Assembly: GCA_001311585.1 (NCBI GenBank)
Contig: BBBN01000006.1
Location: forward strand, 1 to 19,005
Reading direction: 5' to 3'
DNA from: Thermus sp. JCM 17653
GTDB lineage: Bacteria; Deinococcota; Deinococci; Deinococcales; Thermaceae
DNA length: 19,005 bases
Positions within the stretch are counted from its first letter, which is position 1. Each line of letters starts with the position of its first letter. The position numbers were made by a program, and so were the translations under genes. Under the pieces are notes generated by a model, which worked only from the letters and a program-made list of their open reading frames with translations, was not told the origin of the DNA and made no database searches. This document shows, piece by piece, positions 13,463 through 19,005 of the stretch.

Positions 13463-14778
13463 CGGTTCAGCTCCTCCAGGGCCCGCTTCAGGATGGCGTC
13501 GTTCCCGGGGTCCAGCGCGGCCTGGCCCCGCTCCTCGGGGAGGGGCCTTTGCCGCTGGGGCTCGGCGTAGGTGAACTTGCCTTCCCCGTCGGCCTTCACC
13601 TTCACCGTCTTGCCGTTTAGGGTCACCGTCACCTCCGCCCCGGGCGGGGCCCCCGCCCCCTGGAGGGAGAAGGGGGTGGGGAAGCGGGTGTCCTTGACCT
13701 CGATGTCGGGCTTTAGGCCCTCCTTGTTGATGGCCCGGCGCTTGGGGGTGAGCCACTCAAAGGTCACCAGGGTGAGCTCGCCCCCGTTGGCCAGGGTGTA
13801 GGGGGTCTGGCCCACGCCCTTGCCAAAGGTCTTCTCCCCGATAAGCTTGGCCCGGCCGTAGTCCTGGAGGGCCCCGGCCACGATCTCGCTGGCCGAGGCG
13901 GAGTTCCCGTTCACCAGAACCACCATGGGCCCGTCCCAGAGGGGCCTTCCCGTGGCCTCGCACCAGACCCGGGTGAGGTTCTTGGTGCGGGTGTAGACGA
14001 TGGGTCCTTCCTTCAGGAAGGCGCTGGCCACGGCGCACCCCTGGTCCAGAAGGCCGCCGCCGTTGTCCCGGAGGTCAAAGATGAGCTTCTTCACCCCTTG
14101 GGCCTTTAGGTCCTCTATGGCCTTCTTCAGCTGGTCCTCCACCTTGAAGTTGGCGAAGGTTTCCAGGGCCACGTAGCCCACGTCCCCAATCCTGCCCGTG
14201 GAGACCGAGATGATCTCCACTTTCTCCCGGACGAGCTCAAAGACCAAGGGGGCGGGAACCCCTTCCCGGCGCACCTTGAGGGTGACCTTGGTCCCTTCCC
14301 GGCCGCGGATGCGGGCCACCACCTCCTGGAGGGGAAGCTTGGTCACGTCCTCCCCGTCCACCTCGAGGATCACGTCCCCGGCCCTGAGGCCCGCCCGCTG
14401 GGCGGGAAGCCCCTTCATCACCCCCTCAATCCTGGCCCCGGTGCCGTCGGGGTTGGCGGGGGTGAGGGTGGCCCCGATGCCGTAGAACTCCCCCCTTAGG
14501 TCTTCCTGCCGCAGGCTCGCCCGCTGGGGCGGCGAGTAGCTGGTGAAGGGGTCCTCGAGGGCCTGGACCATCCCCCCGATGGCCCCCTCCAGGAGCTTGT
14601 TCAGCTTTTCCCGGGGAAGGGACTCTAGGTAGTCCTGCTGGATCCTCTGGTAGACCTCCAGAAGGGCCTGGCCGTTGGGGTTCTGCAACAGGTTTTCCGC
14701 CTGGGGGCGGGGGAGCTGGGCGTAGACCAAGGCCAAGAGCACCCCAAGCCCTGCGATGACCCATGCGCTTCGCTTCAT
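13459..14778 (-). CDS. Carboxyl-terminal processing protease (S41, PDZ domain)
   Basis: This is an exported serine protease of the Ctp/Prc family, trimming C-termini of envelope proteins. It is intact, 439 residues. A signal peptide or anchor MKRSAWVIAGLGVLLALVYAQ is followed by an N-terminal helical region (LEVYQRIQQDYLESLPREKLNKLLEGAIGGMVQALEDPFTSY). The PDZ domain spans about residues 85-170 (IGATLTP...AGLRAGDVILEVDGEDV). The S41 core has GYVALETFANFKVEDQL, LIFDLRDNGGG, the Ser motif NGNSASASEIVAGAL (about residues 290-304) and the catalytic Lys in TFGKGVGQT. I chose ATG 14778, which follows AGGGAG; a GTG at 14790 lies 8 nt after TATAGT and would add four residues as a near-leaderless start. 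A Pro/Arg-rich tail precedes the stop, which is fused to repeat R4. Confidence 0.93.
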   Translation of the reverse strand: MKRSAWVIAGLGVLLALVYAQLPRPQAENLLQNPNGQALLEVYQRIQQDYLESLPREKLNKLLEGAIGGMVQALEDPFTSYSPPQRASLRQEDLRGEFYGIGATLTPANPDGTGARIEGVMKGLPAQRAGLRAGDVILEVDGEDVTKLPLQEVVARIRGREGTKVTLKVRREGVPAPLVFELVREKVEIISVSTGRIGDVGYVALETFANFKVEDQLKKAIEDLKAQGVKKLIFDLRDNGGGLLDQGCAVASAFLKEGPIVYTRTKNLTRVWCEATGRPLWDGPMVVLVNGNSASASEIVAGALQDYGRAKLIGEKTFGKGVGQTPYTLANGGELTLVTFEWLTPKRRAINKEGLKPDIEVKDTRFPTPFSLQGAGAPPGAEVTVTLNGKTVKVKADGEGKFTYAEPQRQRPLPEERGQAALDPGNDAILKRALEELNR

Positions 14779-14798
14779 CTTCTCCCTCACTCGCCTTC

Positions 14799-14804
14799 AC
14801 TATA
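14799..14804 (-). promoter_or_regulatory. -10 box for ctp
   Basis: TATAGT on the minus strand gives a start near 14792, a few bases before GTG 14790 and about 14 nt before ATG 14778, which has an AGGGAG ribosome site. The -35 is weak (CTTTGT at 14826-14821). It is divergent from the ftsE promoter. Confidence 0.45.
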
Positions 14805-14841
14805 GCGCCTTTCCATGAGAACAAAGCGTGCCCCACCTCCC

Positions 14842-14847
14842 TATAGT
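14842..14847 (+). promoter_or_regulatory. -10 box for ftsE (leaderless type)
   Basis: TATAGT is followed by GGGGGC and ATG 14854. No Shine-Dalgarno sequence and no clear -35 are present. The same hexamer serves ctp on the opposite strand 38 bases away. Confidence 0.5.
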
Positions 14848-14853
14848 GGGGGC

Positions 14854-15533
14854 ATGATCGCCTTCCACCGGGTGAGCCTGGAGTACCCCCGCACCAAGAC
14901 CAAGGCCCTCTACAACGTGAACCTCGAGGTCAAGAAGGGAGAGTTCGTCTTCGTGGTGGGGCACTCGGGGGCGGGAAAGTCCACCCTTCTGGCCCTCATC
15001 CTCAGGCGGCTTATCCCCACCCAGGGAGCGGTCTACTTCGCCGGGCAGAACCTGAAGGCCTTAAAGGGAGACGGCATCGCTCTCCACCGCCGCCGGATCG
15101 GCATGGTCTTCCAGGACCACCGGCTCCTCGCCGACATGACCGTGGAGGAGAACCTGGCCTTCGTCCTCCAGGTCCAGGGCGTTCCCCGTAGGGAGTGGCC
15201 GGAAAGGATCACCACCGCCCTTCGCCGGGTGGGGCTTGCCCACAAGAAGCGGGCCTTCCCCGAGGAGCTTTCCGTGGGGGAGGCCCAGCGGGTGGCCCTG
15301 GCCCGGGCGCTTCTTCTGGACCCCCCGGTCATCCTCGCCGACGAGCCCACGGGCAACCTGGATCCGGAGAACGCCCTCCAGGTGCTGGACATCCTCAAGG
15401 CCGCCCACCAGCGGGGGGCCACGGTGGTGGTGGCCACCCATAGCCGGGAGCTTCTGGAGGCCTACCCTACCCGGGTCGTGGTGCTGAAGGCGGGGCAGGT
15501 GGTGCGGGACGAGCGTCCCGGGGAAGGTGGTAG
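14854..15533 (+). CDS. ftsE: Cell-division ATP-binding protein FtsE (3' end uncertain)
   Basis: FtsE is the cytoplasmic ATPase of the FtsEX complex, which controls cell-wall hydrolysis at the septum. Walker A GHSGAGKST is at residues 36-44, followed by Q-loop VFQDHRLLADMTVEENLAF, signature ELSVGEAQRVALARALL (V replaces the usual first G), Walker B VILADEPTGNLD and switch His VVATHSRELL. The frame as written has no stop and runs on into hpf (to 15777), giving an implausible fusion. A single lost G in CCCGGGG near 15517-15523 would end the protein at TAG 15531-15533, 226 residues, the normal size. I use that end but it is inferred. Its partner ftsX lies 2 kb away on the other strand instead of directly downstream. 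hpf follows. Confidence 0.85.
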
Positions 15534-15577
15534 CATAAGGGTAAGGGAAAGCCTGACCGGGGCGGAAAGGAGGGCGC

Positions 15578-16135
15578 ATGAACATCTACAAGCTCATCGG
15601 CCGCAACCTGGAGATCACCGACGCATCCGGGACTACGTGGAGAAAAAGCTTTCCCGCCTGGACCGCTACCAAAACGGGGAGCTCATGGCCAAGGTGGTCC
15701 TTTCCCTGGCGGGAAGCCAGCACGTGGAGCGCAAGGCCAAGGCCGAGGTGCAGGTGGACCTCCCCGGGGGCTGGTAAGGGTGGAGGAGGAGGACCCCGAC
15801 CTTTACGTGGCCATTGACCGCATGGTGGACCGCCTGGAGACCCAGCTCAAGCGCTTCAAGGAGCGCCGCTACGTGGGCAAACGCCACTCCTACCAGGGTC
15901 CCCCTCCCCCCGAGGTGCGGGACCTCGAGGCCCTGCGCAAGCCCGAGGAGGAGGAAGGCCCCAGGATCGTGCGGGTGAAGCGCTTTGAGATGAAGCCCAT
16001 GGACCCGAGGAGGCCGCCTTCCAGATGGAGGCCCTGGGGCACGACTTCTTTGTCTTCCGCAACGCCAAGACCGACGAGATCAACGTCATCTACCGCCGCA
16101 AGGACGGCAACTACGGGCTTATAGAGCCCGCCTAG
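15578..16135 (+). CDS. hpf: Ribosome hibernation promoting factor, long form (three frameshifts)
   Basis: Long HPF dimerises 70S ribosomes into inactive 100S particles in stationary phase or stress. ATG 15578 follows AAAGGAGGG. The N-terminal S30AE domain starts [31 protein letters not shown], with [26 protein letters not shown] and [24 protein letters not shown] charged linker ([30 protein letters not shown]) leads to the C-terminal dimerisation domain ([23 protein letters not shown], then [24 protein letters not shown]). Lost bases are near 15622 (GACGCATCC), 15770 (GGGGGCTGG) and 16005 (GACCCGAGG). Corrected length is 186 residues. TAGCAT at 15531-15536, on the inferred ftsE stop, may be its own -10. 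The TAG stop begins repeat R2. Confidence 0.93.
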
Positions 16136-16156
16136 GCGCCCGCGCTTTGGTTTCGC
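16133..16156 (+). repeat. 24-bp stop-anchored repeat, copy 2 (family R2)
   Basis: TAGGCGCCCGCGCTTTGG followed by TTTCGC begins on the hpf TAG stop and differs at two positions from the copy on the trpA stop (8418-8441). Confidence 0.8.
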
Positions 16157-16175
16157 AACGAACTGAGGCTGGGAA

Positions 16176-16225
16176 AAGCTTTTTGGGGGCCCCCGCCGCG
16201 GCGAAAGCCGCGGTGGGGTATTTAG
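16176..16225 (-). terminator. Hairpin 3' element fused to the EnvC-like gene stop (family R4)
   Basis: A 12-bp stem, CCCCGCCGCGGC (16191-16202) and GCCGCGGTGGGG (16207-16218), with one G-T pair and a GAAA tetraloop, is followed by TATTTAG holding the minus-strand stop (TTA 16222-16224). The accompanying small hairpin is degraded to AAAAGCTTTTTGGGGG. It parallels 13412-13462 and lies between convergent hpf and the EnvC-like gene. Confidence 0.75.
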
Positions 16226-17474
16226 TAGTAGGCCGAGGGGTCCACGAAGCGGGTTTCCCCTCCCACCCGCACCGCCACCCGGAACTCCAGCTCGTCTGGG
16301 GGGATGAGTAGCCCTCCGCCGGTGTAGCCCAGCACCTGGCCCTGGCGCACCCGCTCCCCCTCCTGCACCAGGGGTTCTTGCAGGTTGGTGTACACGGTGG
16401 AGAGGGTTTCCGTGTGCACCAGCATCACCGTGTAGCCCAGGTTGCAGGTAGAGGATCCCCGCCACGTACCCCTCCGCCGCCGCCTGGACGGGGCTTCCCG
16501 GGGCGGGCCCCTGGATCACCTGGAAGGGCCCCTCTTGGCCGTAGGGCACCAGCACCCTTCCCCCGGGCAGGGGGAAGGCCAGGCGGCCCACGGCGGCCGG
16601 AAGGGGCGGAGGAGGCACCACCACCTGAGGAGAAGACCTGGAGGCGGCGTGCTGCCTCTGGGCGGCCTCCTGGCGCCGCCTTTCCTCCTCCTGCCTTTGG
16701 AGCTCCAGGAGCCTCTGCCTTTCGGAGAGCACCCGGGCCTGGATCTGGGACAGGGCGCTTTGCAGGCGCTGGCGTTCGCTGAGGGCGTCCCGGAGGAGGG
16801 CCTTTTTGCCCTCCTCTTCCTGGCGGAGGCTTTTCAGGGTGGCCTCGAGGCTCTGGCGCTGGGATTCCAGCTCCTTTTGGTTCTCCGCCAGGGCCCTTTC
16901 CTTGGCGGTGAGGTCTTGGAGAAGGAGGGCCAGGCGCTCCCGCTCCTCCTTGAGGGCCTTGAGGGTGGCCTGGAAAAGGCGCACCAGCTCGGTGTCCTGC
17001 CGGGAGATGTAGCCCACCCAGCGGGCCCGCACCGCCAGGTCGGTGAAGGACTGGGCCCGAAGGAGGGGCAGGTACCGGCCGGACCGCTCCCGGTAGAGGC
17101 TTCCCATGAGGGCCGCAAGCCTCCCCTTCAGGGCCTCGAGGTTCGCTTCCAGCTTGGCGATCCGGGCCTCGGTCTCCCGGATACTCTCCTTGAGCCGGGC
17201 GATTTCCCGGCGCAGGGCTTGCCTTTCCCCCTCGAGGCGGCGAATCTCCTGCTCCAGGCGGGCCTTTTCCGAAAGGAGGTTCTGCACCCTCTGGGAGAGG
17301 CGGGCGAGCTCGCGGTTGAGGCGCTGGATTTGCTCCTGGACCTTCTGGTCCAGGGCCCGGGCCCGGGCGGCCTCGGCCTCCAGGGCCCGCACCTTTTTTT
17401 TCCTGGGTGGCCACGTCCTGCCCCAGGGCCAGGAAGGAGAGGAGAAGGCAAAGCCAAAGCCCAAGCCGCACCAC
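16222..17474 (-). CDS. EnvC-like murein hydrolase activator: coiled coil plus degenerate LytM domain (two frameshifts)
   Basis: This is an exported protein of about 417 residues. The signal peptide MVRLGLWLCLLLSFLALGQ is followed by a very long Arg/Glu/Leu-rich coiled coil (about residues 25-260: VRALEAEAARARALDQK, RLNRELARLSQRVQNLL, ERQRLLELQRQEEERRR), a Pro linker (VVVPPPPLP) and a C-terminal LytM/M23 fold (GRLAFPLPGGRVLVPYG, GSPVQAAAEGYVAGILYL, VRQGQVLGYTGGG). The zinc motifs HxGxD and HxH of active peptidases are absent (VIQGPAPG, ELEFRV), as in E. coli EnvC, so it probably activates amidases. Frame breaks: an extra A in the run at 17394-17401, and two bases lost (or one gained) near 16440. 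GTG 17474 lies one base past the ftsX stop with AAGGAGGT upstream, so it is co-transcribed with ftsX, its likely partner. Confidence 0.82.
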
Positions 17475-17475
17475 C

Positions 17476-18330
17476 CTAGACCTCCTTGAGGTAGGCCCGG
17501 CTGGCCATGTAGGCTCCCCCTGCCCCCAGCACCAGGGCCAGGGAGAGGACCCCCAGGGCGGTTCGCAGGAGATCCCCCGGGCCCAGGACCGGGAGGAAGG
17601 GGAGGAGGCCCTGGAGGGCCCGGGAAAGCCCCAGATAGAGGCCTCCTCCCGAAAGCACCGCCAGAAGCCCGGCCACCAGGGTCAGGAGGAGGCCTTCCAC
17701 CACAAAGGGCCCCTGGACGAAGCGCCGTGTGGCCCCCACCAGGAGCATGATGGCCAGCGCTTCCTTGCGGCTTTCCACCGAAAGGCGGATGGAGCCCATC
17801 ACGCTGAAGAAGGTGTTGAGGAGGAGAAGCCCCACCAGCACCCCCATGGCCAGGCGGCTTCCCGCGAGCACCTGCACCAGGCGCTCGGTGAGCTCCCCTC
17901 CGTATTCCACCCCTTCCACCCCGGGAAGCCTCCGGAGGCGCTCGGCTACGGCGCGCACCGCCTCCGGGTTCCTCAGCCGCAGCCGCAGGGTGTCGGGGAG
18001 GGGATTCCCCACCAGGTCCTTGGCCTCGGCCAGGTAGGGGTAGTCCAGGACCAGCTGGGCCAGGGCCTCCTCCTTGGGCACCAGGCGCACCTCCCCCACC
18101 TCGGGCCAGGCCTGGATCTCGGTGAGCAAGGCCTCCACGTTGGTGTCCCCCTTGAGGAAGGCGGCCACCTCCAGCTCCTTTTCCAGGCTCTGCACCACCT
18201 TTTCCAGGTTCCAGAGGAGGAGGCCCAGGAAGTAGAGGAGGGCGAAGGAGACCAAGGCGGTGAAGAAGGTGGCGAGGCTGGCCGTGGGGTGCCTCAGGAT
18301 CTGGCGAAGGGCCTCGCGGAGGGCGTACAC
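17476..18330 (-). CDS. ftsX: Cell-division permease-like protein FtsX
   Basis: FtsX is the membrane half of FtsEX, relaying ATP use by FtsE to wall-hydrolase activators outside the cell. It is intact, 284 residues. A cytoplasmic N-terminus (MYALREALRQILRHPTASLATF) leads to TM1 (about residues 22-42, FFTALVSFALLYFLGLLLW) and a large extracellular loop (about 45-160) with the family motif AAFLKGDTNVEALLTEI and PDTLRLRLRNPEAV. TM2 is LAMGVLVGLLLLNTFFSVM, then NTI-type SIRLSVESRKEALAIMLLVGATRRFVQGPFVVEG, then TM3 and TM4. The GTG start at 18330 is 7 nt after TAAGAT. The stop is one base from the EnvC-like start. The exported peroxiredoxin gene lies just upstream on the same strand. Confidence 0.93.
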   Translation of the reverse strand: MYALREALRQILRHPTASLATFFTALVSFALLYFLGLLLWNLEKVVQSLEKELEVAAFLKGDTNVEALLTEIQAWPEVGEVRLVPKEEALAQLVLDYPYLAEAKDLVGNPLPDTLRLRLRNPEAVRAVAERLRRLPGVEGVEYGGELTERLVQVLAGSRLAMGVLVGLLLLNTFFSVMGSIRLSVESRKEALAIMLLVGATRRFVQGPFVVEGLLLTLVAGLLAVLSGGGLYLGLSRALQGLLPFLPVLGPGDLLRTALGVLSLALVLGAGGAYMASRAYLKEV

Positions 18331-18337
18331 GCCCTAC

Positions 18338-18343
18338 ATCTTA
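18338..18343 (-). promoter_or_regulatory. -10 box for ftsX (leaderless type)
   Basis: TAAGAT on the minus strand is followed by 7 nt and GTG 18330. A GGAGGAGG tract (on the minus strand, about 18352-18345) lies upstream of this box, too far from the start to serve it directly. Confidence 0.45.
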
Positions 18344-18366
18344 AGCCTCCTCCGTGAGAAGGGCCT

Positions 18367-18848
18367 TTAGCGGGTGCGTTCCTTAAGGTAGGCGAGCACG
18401 GTGTCCGCGTCCTTGAAGGGGTTCACGCTCCGCCAGATGCGCTCAACCCGCTTCGGGGTTGAGGAGGACGGTGTCCCGGCGGTAGAAGCGAGGAGGCTCC
18501 GCACCCCGTAGGCCCGGGCGAGGCGGCCTGGGGATCGGGAATCATGCCGCCCTTTAGGGCAAGCTTCTCCACGAAGTCGCACTGTTCGGCGGCGGGGTCG
18601 TGGCTCACCCCGTAGACCCTGGCCCCGAGCCTCTGAAACTCGGGGTAAAGCTCCGAGTACCGCTTGGCCTGGGCGGTGCACCCGGGGCTTTTGGCCTTGG
18701 GGTAAAACCAGAGGACCACATAGCTTCCCTTTAGGTCCACGGGGCGGCCGTAGCTGTCCTCGGCCTCGAGGAGGGGAGCCTTGTCCCCGGGGGAGAGGGC
18801 GGCGGCCCGGAGGAAGCCCAGGCAGAGGAGGAAGGCCGTGGCGCGCAC
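18367..18848 (-). CDS. Exported PrxQ/Bcp-like peroxiredoxin (three frameshifts)
   Basis: This second Bcp-type thiol peroxidase has a hydrophobic N-terminus (RATAFLLCLGFLRAAALS) that looks like a signal peptide, so it probably acts outside the cytoplasm. The fold runs PGDKAPLLEAEDSYGRPVDLKG, YVVLWFYPKAKSPGCTAQAKRY and VYGVSHDPAAEQCDFVEKL. The peroxidatic Cys is Cys57. There is no Cys five residues later. Cys90 is the likely partner, like the +36 type known from Xylella Bcp. Frame breaks near 18528 (one G lost), 18491 (one G lost) and 18449 restore ARAYGVRSLLGFYRRDTVLLNPE and RVERIWRSVNPFKDADTVLAYLKERTR. Corrected length is about 160 residues. The GTG start at 18848 is 6 nt after TAGGCT. Confidence 0.82.
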
Positions 18849-18854
18849 GAGGTC

Positions 18855-18860
18855 AGCCTA
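18855..18860 (-). promoter_or_regulatory. -10 box for the exported peroxiredoxin (leaderless type)
   Basis: TAGGCT on the minus strand is followed by GACCTC and GTG 18848. No -35 is evident. Confidence 0.35.
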
Positions 18861-18938
18861 GGGGAAGACCCGCCCCCGGAAGATGGCCTGGGGAACAAAG
18901 GGTGTCAGGGGCCCTTTTCCCTCCCGGCGGGGCGGTGC

Positions 18939-18944
18939 TAGGGT
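18939..18944 (+). promoter_or_regulatory. -10 box for the last gene (leaderless type)
   Basis: TAGGGT is followed by GGACCC and ATG 18951, with no Shine-Dalgarno sequence. The match to consensus is weak; support comes from the same spacing at other genes in the window. Confidence 0.35.
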
Positions 18945-18950
18945 GGACCC

Positions 18951-19005
18951 ATGCGCTCCTTCCTTGTGGGCCTCGCCCTGGGGGGGCTTCTGGGGGCGGG
19001 GGTGG
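18951..19005 (+). CDS. Start of an unidentified membrane or exported protein (partial)
   Basis: Only 18 codons are in the window. They read MRSFLVGLALGGLLGAGV, a short hydrophobic Gly/Leu stretch after one Arg, as in a signal peptide or first membrane helix. I cannot name it. It is divergent from the exported peroxiredoxin gene; the 102-bp gap holds one -10-like box for each. Confidence 0.5.
   Translation, partial: MRSFLVGLALGGLLGAGV

Noticed and set aside
14854..15777. A continuous 320-residue ORF joining FtsE to the middle of HPF
   Set aside because: HPF has its own ATG and ribosome site at 15578 in another frame. The fused tail matches no FtsE, and single-base losses explain both the missing ftsE stop and the hpf frame change.
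15890..17464. A long minus-strand ORF running from the EnvC-like gene through the region antisense to hpf
   Set aside because: It loses sense after the frame break near 16440. The true C-terminus is in the frame ending at 16222, and hpf is clear on the plus strand.
16442..17479. A 345-codon open frame opposite the EnvC-like gene, and similar long frames opposite ligA (4311-5045), ATPase (1496-2170) and trpB (6845-7528)
   Set aside because: These are Gly/Pro/Leu-rich shadows of GC-rich coding DNA, without ribosome sites or recognisable motifs.

Overview
The window looks like chromosome from a Thermus species. The DNA is very GC-rich with G/C-ending codons. The proteins I recognise (LigA, TrpB, RpiA, MetG, ThyX) read like Thermus thermophilus/T. 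aquaticus orthologues from memory; I could not run a search. Menaquinone synthesis by the futalosine route (MqnC) and frequent leaderless-type promoters (TANNNT 6-7 nt before a start codon) also fit Deinococcus-Thermus. There is no prophage, transposase, CRISPR array, tRNA or rRNA. The content is housekeeping.

A caution governs the annotation: 14 of 18 substantial genes are broken by one or more 1-2 base indels, nearly always a lost C or G in a short run. Restoring the base gives full-length, motif-complete proteins, including essential ones (LigA, MetG). I therefore annotate each as one CDS across its frames and treat the breaks as probable sequence errors, not decay. Only thyX, bcp, ctp and ftsX read through cleanly.

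Layout. 1-485: 3' end of an OstA/LptA-like gene (+). 601-3270 (-): BMP-family binding protein, then its double-domain ABC ATPase, with no permeases in view. 3330-5359 (+): ligA. 5417-6235 (-): thyX. 6250-8420 (+): a promoter and possible leader region, then trpB and trpA. 8594-9726 (-): mqnC. 9787-13370 (+): adenosine-specific-kinase-like gene, bcp peroxiredoxin and rpiA in overlapping series, then a hairpin/terminator leader and metG. 13459-14778 (-): C-terminal processing protease. 14854-16135 (+): ftsE and hpf. 16222-18848 (-): exported peroxiredoxin, ftsX and an EnvC-like factor, listed in transcription order. 18951-end (+): start of an unidentified exported or membrane protein.

How the genes work together. 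The right third looks like a cell-division/envelope neighbourhood: FtsE and FtsX form the divisome ABC complex, and the EnvC-like protein next to FtsX has a degenerate LytM domain suited to activating amidases rather than cutting wall itself. The remaining genes serve tryptophan, menaquinone, thymidylate and pentose metabolism, DNA ligation, Met-tRNA charging and peroxide defence.

The least explained signal is a set of repeated palindromic cassettes at all five convergent gene junctions. Several begin exactly at a stop codon and recur up to 8 kb apart, often inverted. The other system-like feature is an attenuator-shaped leader before metG, with a 7-codon ORF holding two Met codons.
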